Below are positions 24,783 to 33,803 of a stretch of 41,141 nt of DNA, in pieces. Every line of letters starts with the position of its first letter. Within the stretch, counting starts at the first letter, position 1. The stretch comes from RGIG1828 sp045541875. GTDB taxonomy: Bacteria; Bacillota; Clostridia; UMGS1810. The notes beneath the pieces are model-generated. The model saw nothing but the letters and a program-made list of their open reading frames with translations. It did not search any database and was not told the origin of the DNA. Position numbers and translations under genes: made by a program. The DNA lies in NCBI GenBank assembly GCA_045541875.1, contig JAZQJX010000024.1, positions 1 through 41,141 on the forward strand, in the 5' to 3' direction.

Positions 24783-25030
24783 CACAGGTTCTCATTTGTG
24801 CTAAAATCAATAAAGAATTTTTATTCAGGCACAAATTTTGTGCCACGATCATTACAAGCGACATTATCCGGATTTCCCCGTTAATCCGGATAACTTTGAG
24901 AGACAAATGAAAAAAATCCCGCTTGTTTTTGCGGGTTGGATATACATTCACAAAGGTAATTGAGACAATGAAAACTTTCATGCGAAAGTTTGTCTTGGCA
25001 AGGCCATTGTGTACAGGAGTTTAAACTATC
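24783..25030. other. Hairpin-dense intergenic region after the prophage genes
   Basis: Four stem-loops follow each other: GGCACAAATTTTGTGCC (24829-24845), TATCCGGAT/ATCCGGATA (about 24865-24892), CCCGC/GCGGG (about 24917-24936) and AAACTTTC/GAAAGTTT (about 24970-24989). The same stretch stays open as a 43-codon frame from TTG 24779 to 24910 (ending IRISPLIRITLRDK), which may be chance or a relic. It could be the trailer of the prophage unit, a structured RNA or a mobile-element scar. Confidence 0.45.
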
Positions 25031-25570
25031 ATGGATACTTTGTTTTCAAAATGCGAAAGATGCGGACATATGTCAGATCCCTATATGCTTATTTGCCCCA
25101 GATGCGGCGGGGAAATGCACACGATTTCAGACGATAGCAAAAATGCGGGAACTGTCAGAAAATACAATTTGTGGTCTGCATATGTAAAAATGTTTAAAAG
25201 CGCGGGTGATTTTTCTTCCAGAAGCACACGCAGTGAGTATTGGTATGCATATCTTATGAATTTTATAATCACATTCACTCTAAGCATGCTTTTTGTGCCA
25301 TCTATGATTGCAGAAGCAGAAATGCTGTCACATTCAGATTTTTATGGCCAAGTGGCATATGTTGCACAGTTTGTAAATATTGTATATGGAATTATTGTCT
25401 TTGTGCCTCAGTTTGCTCTGACAATACGCAGACTGCACGATATCGGGACAAGCGGAACATGGGCAGTTTTGTCCTTCTTTCCCGTCGGCTCTTTGTTTTT
25501 GCTTTTCTTTTTAACAAAACAAGGCACCCCCGGTGTAAACAGGTATGGACAGGATCCAAGGGGCTTTTGA
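25031..25570 (+). CDS. DUF805 membrane protein with N-terminal zinc ribbon
   Basis: The protein has 179 residues. An N-terminal zinc ribbon (CERCGHM...CPRCGGEM, residues 8-34) is fused to a DUF805 domain with a short amphipathic entry (LWSAYVKMFKSAGDFSSRS, TRSEYWYAYLMNF). Three or four hydrophobic helices follow, then the family end FALTIRRLHDIGTSG and PGVNRYGQDPRG. DUF805 proteins are small inner-membrane proteins of unknown function. ATG 25031 has ACAGGAG upstream. A bidirectional terminator follows. Confidence 0.88.
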   Translation: MDTLFSKCERCGHMSDPYMLICPRCGGEMHTISDDSKNAGTVRKYNLWSAYVKMFKSAGDFSSRSTRSEYWYAYLMNFIITFTLSMLFVPSMIAEAEMLSHSDFYGQVAYVAQFVNIVYGIIVFVPQFALTIRRLHDIGTSGTWAVLSFFPVGSLFLLFFLTKQGTPGVNRYGQDPRGF

Positions 25571-25590
25571 AAACAGGCTTTAATAATAAC

Positions 25591-25628
25591 AAAAGGTCGT
25601 AGCAATTCATTCATGCTACGACCTTTTT
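25591..25628. terminator. Bidirectional terminator between DUF805 and PBP genes
   Basis: AAAAGGTCGTAGCA and TGCTACGACCTTTTT form a 13-14-bp stem with a 9-nt loop and flanking A/T tracts. It serves the convergent genes on both sides. Confidence 0.88.
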
Positions 25629-25669
25629 GTATTTATTATTCGTCATAAACCGCATAATTTTGTTGTTTT

Positions 25670-28042
25670 TTAAATGTGCGGAATATCTGTTGGCTCTGCG
25701 GGAGCAGATGGCGGATTTGGATTGTCAGATGGCTGGGATGGGGGAGTATCGGGTACGGGAGTTTCAGGTACGGAACCGGTATTGTTTTCGACTTCGGTTT
25801 CTGATGTCTCGCCGTTTTCACTTTCGGACTTTTTATTATCTTCGTCTTCTTCGTCTTCTTTATCTTTCTGACCAGGAATGGGCAACGTATTTTTCGACCA
25901 TCCGATAAAGTGTGAGTGATTTTTGCCTCCGCAGTATCCTGTAAGGAATTCCTTGTTTGCATATACAGTCTGACCTGAGAAAGACTCATACATACCTGTA
26001 TACGGGCAAACCTTTGCTTTTACAATTCCGTCGGGAACATCAAAAGTCTCACCCTTCAGATCTTCGTGAATCTTTTGCATAATGTTTTTCCAGATTGTGA
26101 TTGAAGGGTTGGTGCCTGTGCTTATAACCCGTGGTTTGTCAAATCCGAACCATACACCTGCACAGTAGTGGGGAGTATATCCCATAAACCACTTGTCTTT
26201 ATTATTATCGGTTGTACCGGTTTTGCCGCAGGTGTCATTTTCACCGATTTTTGATCCCGCTGCCGTACCTTGTGATGTTACACCAAAGAGAAGTTGATGC
26301 ATAAGAAAGGCAGTTTCTTCTGAAAACACTTTGTTCTTATGTTGTTTCTTTTCATAGAAAAGTCTGCCGTTTCTGTCATAAATCTTTGTGTATGATGTGG
26401 GCTCAATATATACTCCGCCGTTTGCAAGGGTGGAATATGCCGCTGTCATCTCCAATGGAGTCACACCGTCTGTGAGACCGCCAAGAGCAAGGGAAGAAAG
26501 GTTTTTGTCGGAATATTCCTTGCCGTTTCTTGTGACTGAATCAACAATTGAATCTATGTGAAGTTTGTTTTTCATATAGTCAAAAGACACATCAATTCCA
26601 AGTTCTTCCAGAGTGTTTATTGCCGGAATATTGTATGACCATGCAACTGCAGTTTTTACAGGTACATAAGTTGCATATTTCCCGTTGGAGTTTTTGGGAG
26701 TCCATGAACCGATTTTTAATGGAGCATTTCCTATATATGACGAAAGATTAATAACGTTTTCTTCCAGTGCAGGAGCATATACGGCAATGGGCTTTATGGA
26801 TGAGCCGGGCTGACGTTTACTCATGCTTGCGCGGTTGAGCACCCTGAGACCGTCTTTTTCGCCTATTCCGCCGACCATTCCCTTAATTTCACCGGTGGAT
26901 GGTTCCATAACAACCATTGCAGACTGAGGAGGCTCTGCCCCGCCGAGACTTGGGAAATTTGAATCGTCCTCATAATAATCTTCCATAAGCCTCTGGATTT
27001 TCAGGTCAACAGTTGAATATATTTTAAGACCGCCGTTGCAAAGAAGATCTTCAGCAAACTGCTCAGTATAATCAAATTCTTTCATAAGATCGGCTTTTGC
27101 CTGTTCAAAGATGTAGTCAGCAAAGTAGGAACGCTGATCATCGGTGAATTCATCTGTAAATTCGCCCGGATCTTTGAACTTGAGTTCCTCTGATGCGGCT
27201 TTGTTGTATTGTTCGTTATTAATGTATCCCAGTTCAAGCATTTTTCCTAAAACGACCAACTGTTTTTTCTTGTTGTTTTTGGGATTTACTATGGGATCAT
27301 ATGTGGTGGGGTATTGTGTGATTCCTGCAATACACGCACACTCTGCCAGAGAAAGTTCACTTACATCTTTGCCAAAATATACATTTGCTGCAGCCTGTAC
27401 ACCGTGAACACCCTGACTTAAGTATATGGAATTCATATACATCTCAAGAATCTGGTCTTTGTCCATTTTGGACTCAAGAACAATTGCTCTTGTGATTTCC
27501 CTGAGTTTTCTCGCACTGGTTCTTTCATTATCTTTGGTAATATTTTTAACAAGTTGCTGAGTTATGGAACTTCCGCCATAGGACGAATCACCCTTTATAA
27601 ACACGTTGATAGCCGCACCAAGTGTTCTTTTAAGGTCAACTCCGCCGTGACTATAGAATCTTTCATCCTCAATGGAAACAAAAGCGTGTTGCATATCTTC
27701 CGGAACATTTTCAATGTCAACCCAGATTCGTTTTTCGGATGATTTGAACTGTTCATACTCAACGAGATTCCCATATTTGTCAGCATAATATATTGTAGAA
27801 GACAATCGCATATCAAAAGAAGTAAAATCGTCACCGAAAGAAAAGTCAAAAAGAGAATAGAACCACGCACCCAGACAAATGATGGCAATAAGTGCAAGGC
27901 ACACCAAAACCTTCATAGCAATAACGAATGTTTTGAATCCATTGCCTGAACGTCTGCGTGATTTTTCCTTTCTTTCTTTTTTTGCTTCGATTTTGTTTTG
28001 TCTTAAACTTTGATTAGACCTGATGCTATCAAGTTTTTTCAT
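25670..28042 (-). CDS. Class A penicillin-binding protein (PBP1a type)
   Basis: The 790-residue bifunctional peptidoglycan synthase has a basic cytoplasmic tail (1-36) and one membrane anchor (about 37-64). The GT51 glycosyltransferase carries VSIEDERFYSHGGVD, GGSSITQQLVKN and ILEMYMNSIYLSQG. The transpeptidase has SxxK in PGSSIKPIAVY, SxN in AWSYNIPA and KTGT in CGKTGTTDNNKDKW. The C-terminal 80 residues are a Glu/Ser- then Pro-rich extension (ETEVENNTGSVPETPVPD), probably disordered in the cell wall. ATG 28042 has CCGGAGATGAT upstream. It is divergent from the BofC-like gene. Confidence 0.95.
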   Translation of the reverse strand: MKKLDSIRSNQSLRQNKIEAKKERKEKSRRRSGNGFKTFVIAMKVLVCLALIAIICLGAWFYSLFDFSFGDDFTSFDMRLSSTIYYADKYGNLVEYEQFKSSEKRIWVDIENVPEDMQHAFVSIEDERFYSHGGVDLKRTLGAAINVFIKGDSSYGGSSITQQLVKNITKDNERTSARKLREITRAIVLESKMDKDQILEMYMNSIYLSQGVHGVQAAANVYFGKDVSELSLAECACIAGITQYPTTYDPIVNPKNNKKKQLVVLGKMLELGYINNEQYNKAASEELKFKDPGEFTDEFTDDQRSYFADYIFEQAKADLMKEFDYTEQFAEDLLCNGGLKIYSTVDLKIQRLMEDYYEDDSNFPSLGGAEPPQSAMVVMEPSTGEIKGMVGGIGEKDGLRVLNRASMSKRQPGSSIKPIAVYAPALEENVINLSSYIGNAPLKIGSWTPKNSNGKYATYVPVKTAVAWSYNIPAINTLEELGIDVSFDYMKNKLHIDSIVDSVTRNGKEYSDKNLSSLALGGLTDGVTPLEMTAAYSTLANGGVYIEPTSYTKIYDRNGRLFYEKKQHKNKVFSEETAFLMHQLLFGVTSQGTAAGSKIGENDTCGKTGTTDNNKDKWFMGYTPHYCAGVWFGFDKPRVISTGTNPSITIWKNIMQKIHEDLKGETFDVPDGIVKAKVCPYTGMYESFSGQTVYANKEFLTGYCGGKNHSHFIGWSKNTLPIPGQKDKEDEEDEDNKKSESENGETSETEVENNTGSVPETPVPDTPPSQPSDNPNPPSAPAEPTDIPHI

Positions 28043-28109
28043 GAAATCATCATCTCCGGTTGAATATTTTATGCTGATTTATAAAACAATATATACAGGT
28101 GATAATATA

Positions 28110-28490
28110 ATGATAAAAAAAGCGTTAATAATCTGCTCTGTCTGTCTTTTAATGGGAGTTGCATTCACTTTTATGTGGCAGATAGCAGATGACAGTAAAA
28201 TGCCGGATGATCCCGGCTATGAAACAGGAAAGGGATATGGCAATGTGAAAAGCGATATCCAAAGTGAGAATAATACTATAAAACAAGAGGAAAGCGAAAA
28301 ATATTTTCTTGTTTTTGACGGAGAAAACATTTGTGCCTATGTCATAAAAGGTGACGATAAAACCCTGATAAAAAGCACGAAATTTTCTGCGGGGTTAATT
28401 GATGATGGAGAAATTTCAAAACTTTCAGACGGGATATATGCCCGAAGTTATGAAGAACTTTGTTTGTATCTTGAATCCTACTTGAGTTGA
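28110..28490 (+). CDS. Membrane-anchored protein with BofC-like C-terminal domain
   Basis: The 126-residue protein has one N-terminal membrane segment (about 5-25) and an outside domain. Its last 60 residues (YFLVFDGENICAYVI, SAGLIDDGEISKLSDGI, ARSYEELCLYLESYLS) fit the BofC C-terminal domain found in many small Clostridia membrane proteins. BofC itself controls a sporulation protease; that role is not implied here. ATG 28110 has AGGTGAT upstream; an earlier ATG at 28023 would overlap the PBP start and is rejected. The end overlaps prmC by 13 nt, tail to tail. Confidence 0.68.
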   Translation: MIKKALIICSVCLLMGVAFTFMWQIADDSKMPDDPGYETGKGYGNVKSDIQSENNTIKQEESEKYFLVFDGENICAYVIKGDDKTLIKSTKFSAGLIDDGEISKLSDGIYARSYEELCLYLESYLS

Positions 28491-29320
28491 CCTGTCACCA
28501 TTCTGTCAAGACCTGCAAGATCTTTTGCGATATTTACAAAAGAAAAGTTTTCTTCCATAATGCCCGAAACGGCTTTTCCCTGATTATAGCCTATTTCAAA
28601 AACAAGTTCTCCGCCACGTTTTAATATCTTTTTAATATTATTGACGGTTTTTTTGTAAAATATAAGTCCGTCTTCTCCTCCGTCAAGGGCAAGTTTTGGC
28701 TCGAATTCTGAAACATCCCTCATAAGCGATTGGATGCACGATGATTCAATATATGGCGGATTTGAAACCACCACATCAAATTTGTTTTTGAAATCATAAT
28801 CTGAAAGGGCATCTTTTATAAAAAAATCAATTTTCCCCTCCACCTGATTTCTTTTTGCATTTCTTTTTGCAACTTCAATTGCATCGGGGCTTATGTCGGT
28901 TGCTGTAATGTGAGCATTTTTCATATATTTTGCAAGTGACACCGAAATTGCGCCTGAACCTGTGCAAAGGTCTAAAATTGCAATTTTAGAATCAGAATAT
29001 TTTTCAATTATATATTCAGTTATGATTTCTGTGTCAGGGCGTGGAATAAGAACTGCGGGACAAACTTCAAATTCAAGAGACATAAATTCCTTTATTCCCG
29101 TGATATATGCAACAGGCTCCCCCTTTGCTCTTCTTTTGCAAAGGGAATATGCCTGTTTTTCATATTGGGCATCAATATGCATATCGGGATGGGTTTTAAT
29201 GTACAGACTGTCTTTTGAAAGGACGTGTCCCAAAAGAATTTGTGCTTCCATAAAAGGTGACGGAACGCTGTTTTTCAAAATATCTGCACAGGATTTTAAT
29301 ACATCTTCTAAAATCACCAT
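28478..29320 (-). CDS. prmC: Release factor glutamine methyltransferase
   Basis: The 280-residue PrmC/HemK methylates the GGQ glutamine of peptide chain release factors using SAM. It has the N-terminal helical domain (EAQILLGHVL), the SAM-binding ILDLCTGSGAISVSLA and the hallmark NPPY in DVVVSNPPYIESSCI. It overlaps the end of yqhQ by 7 nt and follows it as in many Clostridia. prfA, a common neighbour, is not adjacent here. Confidence 0.95.
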   Translation of the reverse strand: MVILEDVLKSCADILKNSVPSPFMEAQILLGHVLSKDSLYIKTHPDMHIDAQYEKQAYSLCKRRAKGEPVAYITGIKEFMSLEFEVCPAVLIPRPDTEIITEYIIEKYSDSKIAILDLCTGSGAISVSLAKYMKNAHITATDISPDAIEVAKRNAKRNQVEGKIDFFIKDALSDYDFKNKFDVVVSNPPYIESSCIQSLMRDVSEFEPKLALDGGEDGLIFYKKTVNNIKKILKRGGELVFEIGYNQGKAVSGIMEENFSFVNIAKDLAGLDRMVTGQLK

Positions 29321-30273
29321 TTGTCGTCCTCATTGTTTTGGGGGATAACTGCTTTCATTGCCGCTATTGCAACTTCAAGTTGACTCTCATCAGGCTCTCT
29401 TGTTGTGAGTTTCTGAAGCCAGAGTCCCGGTTTTGTCAAAAGTCCCACAACTCCGTTGGGATTTTTGCCTGCAATTTTTATGATTTCATAGGACACCCCT
29501 GCAACTACCGGGAGAAGCAAAAGTCTGTAACCTATGCGTATCCACACGTTTTTCCATGAAAAAAGAGAAAACATAAGTATGCTTATGACCATAACGATTA
29601 AAAGGAAACTTGTGCCGCATCTTGGGTGAAGGCGACTGTATTTTTTTGCATTTTCAGGAGTGAGTTCCACTCCTGCTTCATATGCTGCTATGGTTTTGTG
29701 TTCTGCACCGTGATATTCAAAAACCCTTTTTATATCACTCATATGAGACACCGCCCAAAGATATAAAAGGAAAATGCTTATTTTTATAATTCCTTCAATG
29801 AGATTCAAGAAAATTCTGCCTTTAACAAAATATGCAAAAAAACCTGCAATTACTGTGGGCAGAATCATAAAAAGTCCCACGCTGAAAACCAGGGAAACCG
29901 CCACCGCAAAATATATGGCAATGTCTTTGATTTTATCGCCGAATTTTTCATCAAGCCATTTTTCGATTTTTGAGGGTTCATTGGATGAGTCCCCGTCTTC
30001 AAGGTCAACCTGATCAGCCGAGAACATAAGACATTTAACCCCTGTTACCATAGAGTCAACAAATGCAAGAACGCCTCTTAAAACCGGGATTTTATTAAGT
30101 TTATATTTTGTAATAAAGGAACTTGTTTCCTTTTCATCCATAACAATTTCGCCATTTGATTTTCTCACGGCAGTACAGATTTTTGAGGGTCCTTTCATCA
30201 TAACGCCTTCAATTACTGCCTGACCGCCGATGGAAGTCATATGACAACATTTGTTTTCATTTTCTTTGTTCAT
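29314..30273 (-). CDS. yqhQ: YqhQ-like DUF1385 membrane protein
   Basis: The 319-residue DUF1385 protein has N-terminal SIGGQAVIEGVMMKGPSKI, about four membrane segments and the conserved polar block FEYHGAEHKTIAAYEAG followed by LHPRCGTSFLL. The His/Glu pattern suggests metal binding or catalysis at the membrane face; the function is not established. ATG 30273 has AGGAGGACAAA directly upstream, so the 16-residue longer frame is not used. Confidence 0.9.
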   Translation of the reverse strand: MNKENENKCCHMTSIGGQAVIEGVMMKGPSKICTAVRKSNGEIVMDEKETSSFITKYKLNKIPVLRGVLAFVDSMVTGVKCLMFSADQVDLEDGDSSNEPSKIEKWLDEKFGDKIKDIAIYFAVAVSLVFSVGLFMILPTVIAGFFAYFVKGRIFLNLIEGIIKISIFLLYLWAVSHMSDIKRVFEYHGAEHKTIAAYEAGVELTPENAKKYSRLHPRCGTSFLLIVMVISILMFSLFSWKNVWIRIGYRLLLLPVVAGVSYEIIKIAGKNPNGVVGLLTKPGLWLQKLTTREPDESQLEVAIAAMKAVIPQNNEDDKW

Positions 30274-30335
30274 TTTGTCCTCCTGTTTGGGAATATTGTA
30301 AAAAGTACCTACTCCCCCCATTTTCGACTACTATA

Positions 30336-30364
30336 ATTATAAATCAATATGTAAAAATAGTCAA
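30336..30364 (-). promoter_or_regulatory. Sigma-A promoter of yqhQ-prmC
   Basis: TTGACT (30359-30364) and TATAAT (30336-30341) on the minus strand have a 17-nt spacer. The 312-nt gap 30274-30585 otherwise holds the opposite promoter and AT-rich DNA, and no gene. Confidence 0.8.
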
Positions 30365-30442
30365 TTATTGTAACAGATATTTAATATTAAATATTACAGA
30401 TAATTATTAACAAAATTTTTACAACTAAAGCACGAAATGTTC

Positions 30443-30471
30443 TTGTGTAAAATCTTGTTTTATGTTATACT
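30443..30471 (+). promoter_or_regulatory. Sigma-A promoter of the zinc-ribbon membrane protein gene
   Basis: TTGTGT (30443-30448) and TATACT (30466-30471) with a 17-nt spacer give a leader of about 110 nt before the GTG start at 30586. Confidence 0.65.
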
Positions 30472-30585
30472 GTATGCAGTAATTTATGCAGTCTTATGTC
30501 TTTGTTCCTTCAATACAGTGCAAAAAGACACATATGTAACACAGATGTCTGCATAAAAATGCAAAAAAACAGGAGTTGATTTAAA

Positions 30586-31767
30586 GTGGAAATGAAATTG
30601 TGCCCCGTTTGCGGCAAAGAATATGACGACAGTGAGAATCAGGTATGTCCTTACTGCGGATTTGATCCGTCTGAACCACAGGAGACAAAAGAAGATGATG
30701 TGAACACACCGCAAGGGATGTCAGAAGATTTAACAGAAAAGGAAGATATCCCGCAGCAAGTGGTTGAAATCGGAGAGGACACCGGGGATGGGGAAGAAAA
30801 AAGCAATAAGTCTCTTAAGATTATTGCCGGTGTTCTTGGTGCTGTGCTTGTCATCCTTGCCCTTGTGTTTGCATATATAAAATTTATTGCCCCGAAAAAG
30901 AGTGAGAACCATATCCTGGGAATAATAAAGAGCGAAGTTGACAATTCCATAAAAAACCCCGAAAAGTTTACTTTAAAAGACCTTGACGGAACTTTTTCGG
31001 ACAAAGAAAATCACATATATTACACTTTCACCAACGAAAAGGCAAGTGCAAAAATTACACCTGGAGGAGAATCTTCCAATGATGCAGAAGTTGATTCTGC
31101 AATAGACGAACAAGTGGGTTCATCTTCAGAACCTGAGGAAAAAGTTGAAACACAGACAGTAGAATATGACGGAACCTACACCAGCGGTATGACTCAGAAA
31201 GGCATCCGTCAGATGGTTATCATAAATTACATTGAAGAAAACGGACTTGCTCAGGAATATATGGATTATGTTGAACAAAACAATATCCTGTCTGCTGATT
31301 TTGAGGGATTCATAAAAGAAAAAGGCTATGAAGACGATGTTGATTCATATGATTCTGACAAACAAATGTCAAAATCTCTTGCCTTTGAAAAAACTCAAGG
31401 GTATTTCAACTTTGAAGATGGAGTTGTGGTGCTTTTTGATGAAAACGGAGAACTTTCGGGCGAATATATAATCACAGAGAAAGGCCTTATTAACGGAAAT
31501 TACTATTATGAGGGAAAAATGCCTTCAAAAGGCGACCTTTGCGCCGTATATTCCATGACTGCCGAAAACTACGGAATGAGTCAGGAACTTGCTATCCGTC
31601 TGTATCGTGACGGTTATTGTGTCCTTGCTGTTGAAGGTGATTCTTCTTCATATCAGGCAGGAACATATAAGTCTGATGACAAAGGAATTTATGTGGACAT
31701 TAACGGGCAAAACGTTTTCTTCTATGTAACAGATTCGGGAATATGCAATGAACTTTTAACAAAATGA
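30586..31767 (+). CDS. Zinc-ribbon, single-pass membrane protein with exported domain
   Basis: The 393-residue protein has an N-terminal zinc ribbon (CPVCGKEY...CPYCGFDP, residues 5-24) in the cytoplasm and an acidic linker. One membrane helix follows (about 80-100, IIAGVLGAVLVILALVFAY), then a 290-residue outside domain rich in Glu, Ser and Tyr. The end (GDSSSYQAGTYKSDDKGIYV) looks like a small beta-barrel repeat also present in the next gene. The start is GTG 30586, with AGGAG 10 nt upstream. The outside domain is not recognised; a sensor or envelope role is possible. Confidence 0.75.
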   Translation: MEMKLCPVCGKEYDDSENQVCPYCGFDPSEPQETKEDDVNTPQGMSEDLTEKEDIPQQVVEIGEDTGDGEEKSNKSLKIIAGVLGAVLVILALVFAYIKFIAPKKSENHILGIIKSEVDNSIKNPEKFTLKDLDGTFSDKENHIYYTFTNEKASAKITPGGESSNDAEVDSAIDEQVGSSSEPEEKVETQTVEYDGTYTSGMTQKGIRQMVIINYIEENGLAQEYMDYVEQNNILSADFEGFIKEKGYEDDVDSYDSDKQMSKSLAFEKTQGYFNFEDGVVVLFDENGELSGEYIITEKGLINGNYYYEGKMPSKGDLCAVYSMTAENYGMSQELAIRLYRDGYCVLAVEGDSSSYQAGTYKSDDKGIYVDINGQNVFFYVTDSGICNELLTK

Positions 31768-31777
31768 TTTTTGGTGA

Positions 31778-31811
31778 GGCTGTCGCATTAAACACTCTAA
31801 ATGCGACAGCC
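31778..31811. other. 12-bp stem-loop between the two exported-protein genes
   Basis: GGCTGTCGCATT and AATGCGACAGCC surround a 10-nt loop just after the stop at 31767. The T tract is poor, so it may be a weak terminator or a processing/stability hairpin that sets different levels of the two genes. Confidence 0.6.
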
Positions 31812-31837
31812 CCGCAGTTTTGAAGGAGATAATTAAT

Positions 31838-32590
31838 ATGAACAAAAAAACAGTAATATGGGTATCTGTATTCTCGGTCATATTAGTAACTGTCCTTATA
31901 GTTTTGTTGTCTTTAACAGGACCTGACAATGATAAAGGAAGCAATCACAAAACGGATGCCGCCATGGAACACCTTGTTTCATCAGATGCCACACCCGGTG
32001 AAAATCATAAGGGAATTGAGAAGAAAATAAGTGCTGAGGAAATGGCGGGCTATTATATTGACAAAAGTGACGGCTGGTACTATCAATTCACCTATGAACC
32101 CACAGGTGAATATGAGGGAACGTTTTCAGGCGGGTTTGATCCGTCATATAAAAATGACAGTATAGATACAGGCGAGGACATAAAACTCACCGGTGAGTGG
32201 AAACTTGAAAACGGCGAAATAAAACTATACAGCGGCGGTACCTATCAGGATTCCATGTGGGCTTGTGACGGATATATAGTTGACTCGAAAAACTATTTTG
32301 TAGGAGACATTGATCTTAAAAGCAAAACTCAGCAGTCAATGTTTGTAAGCCGTGCACCTCAAAGCGGTGACACGCAGATTATTAATCTCTACAGTGACAA
32401 CAACGCCATTCTTGAAATAGTGAAAGATTCAGGAAAGACTGATTCGGGGCAGGGTAGTCCTGTAAAGGAAATGTATGCCGGCACCTATGAGATAACAGAT
32501 AACATTCTTCTCATAACTATTGGGCAGTCAACTCAGGAATACTATATTGTAAATGACGGGTTTGCAAAATGGATATATAACAAAGTTTAA
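31838..32590 (+). CDS. Exported lipocalin-like/uncharacterised anchored protein
   Basis: The 250-residue protein has an N-terminal signal anchor (about 5-28, VIWVSVFSVILVTVLIVLLS) without a lipobox Cys, then an outside domain. Phrases such as GYYIDKSDGWYYQFTYEPTG, LTGEWKLENGEIKLYSGGTY and MYAGTYEITDNILLITIG suggest a beta-rich fold of repeated strand pairs. Its last part resembles the end of the preceding protein. ATG 31838 has AAGGAGAT upstream; an upstream TTG is rejected. It is 12 nt ahead of galK and could share its transcript. Function unknown. Confidence 0.7.
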   Translation: MNKKTVIWVSVFSVILVTVLIVLLSLTGPDNDKGSNHKTDAAMEHLVSSDATPGENHKGIEKKISAEEMAGYYIDKSDGWYYQFTYEPTGEYEGTFSGGFDPSYKNDSIDTGEDIKLTGEWKLENGEIKLYSGGTYQDSMWACDGYIVDSKNYFVGDIDLKSKTQQSMFVSRAPQSGDTQIINLYSDNNAILEIVKDSGKTDSGQGSPVKEMYAGTYEITDNILLITIGQSTQEYYIVNDGFAKWIYNKV

Positions 32591-32602
32591 GGAGAGGCAA
32601 AG

Positions 32603-33787
32603 ATGAATATTTCACAGTTGAAAAAAGAATTTGTTAAAATTTATGGCGGGGATGAATCTGATATCAGAGTTTTTGCGTCTCCCGGAAGAGTAAATCTTAT
32701 AGGCGAGCACACGGACTATAACGGCGGATATGTTTTTCCTGCGGCTCTTAAGATGAACACCACGGTTCTTGCAAGAAAAAGAGACGATGATACCGTAAGG
32801 CTTAAAGCTACAGACCTTGAGAAAATTGTCGAGGCGGACATAAAAAAACTTGATTCTTACAAAGGAATCGAGTGGGGGGATTATCAGATTGGTGTAATGT
32901 ATATTCTGTCAGAGGCGGGATATACAATAGTCGGGGCTGACCTTTTGTATCACGATACAGTTCCTCACGGAAGCGGACTTTCATCATCTGCTGCAAATGA
33001 GGTTTCAACTGCGCTTTGTTTTGCCACACTTTCCAATGAGAAAAACGGGAAGAATGAAAAAGTTGATATGATAGAGATGGCAAAAATTTCTCAGAAAGCA
33101 GAAAGAGAGTATGCAGGAGTTAACTGCGGTATTATGGATCAGTTTGCTTCAAGTATGGGAAAAGAAAACCATGCAATTTTCCTGGATTGCAAAACTCTTG
33201 ATTTTTCTTTGGTTCCTCTCAAGCTCAGAAACAAAAAAATTGTAATTTCCAATACCAACAAAAAGCACGCTCTCGGAAGTTCAAAATATAACGAAAGACG
33301 TGCAGAGTGTGAAAAAGGTCTTGAGATTCTGAAGAGTGCAATGCCTGAAAAGAATTTCCTTGGTGAAATCAGCAAGGAAGAATTTGACACCCATAAACAT
33401 CTTATAACAGATGAGGTGATTTTAAAAAGAGTAACCCACGTTATTGAAGAAGATGACAGGGTTTTGAGAGCCGTGGATGCTCTTAAATGCGGTGACATAG
33501 AAACTTTCGGAAAACTTATGAACAGTTCCCATGATTCTTTGCGTGATAATTACGAAGTCAGTTGCTTTGAACTCGACACCATGGTGGATGAGGCAAGAAA
33601 GATAAAGGGAGTAATCGGTTCAAGAATGACAGGTGCAGGTTTTGGCGGATGTACGGTCAGCATTGTGGAAGGTGCAAGCGTTGATGAATACATTGAAAAA
33701 GTCGGAAAGAATTACGAAGAAAAAACCGGCATAAAACCCGATTTTTATGTAACTGAAACGGGAGATGGCGGAAAAGAAATTTTATAA
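32603..33787 (+). CDS. galK: Galactokinase
   Basis: The 394-residue GHMP-family kinase phosphorylates galactose at C1 (Leloir pathway). The galactokinase signature FASPGRVNLIGEHTDYNGGY is at residues 23-42. The ATP-binding PHGSGLSSSAA and the substrate segment YAGVNCGIMDQFASSMG are intact, and the C-terminal GSRMTGAGFGGCTVSI motif is present. ATG 32603 has AAGGAGAGG upstream. galT and galE are not in the window. It is followed 16 nt later by rdgB. Confidence 0.95.
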   Translation: MNISQLKKEFVKIYGGDESDIRVFASPGRVNLIGEHTDYNGGYVFPAALKMNTTVLARKRDDDTVRLKATDLEKIVEADIKKLDSYKGIEWGDYQIGVMYILSEAGYTIVGADLLYHDTVPHGSGLSSSAANEVSTALCFATLSNEKNGKNEKVDMIEMAKISQKAEREYAGVNCGIMDQFASSMGKENHAIFLDCKTLDFSLVPLKLRNKKIVISNTNKKHALGSSKYNERRAECEKGLEILKSAMPEKNFLGEISKEEFDTHKHLITDEVILKRVTHVIEEDDRVLRAVDALKCGDIETFGKLMNSSHDSLRDNYEVSCFELDTMVDEARKIKGVIGSRMTGAGFGGCTVSIVEGASVDEYIEKVGKNYEEKTGIKPDFYVTETGDGGKEIL

Positions 33788-33803
33788 TACCGGAGAAAAA
33801 ATT

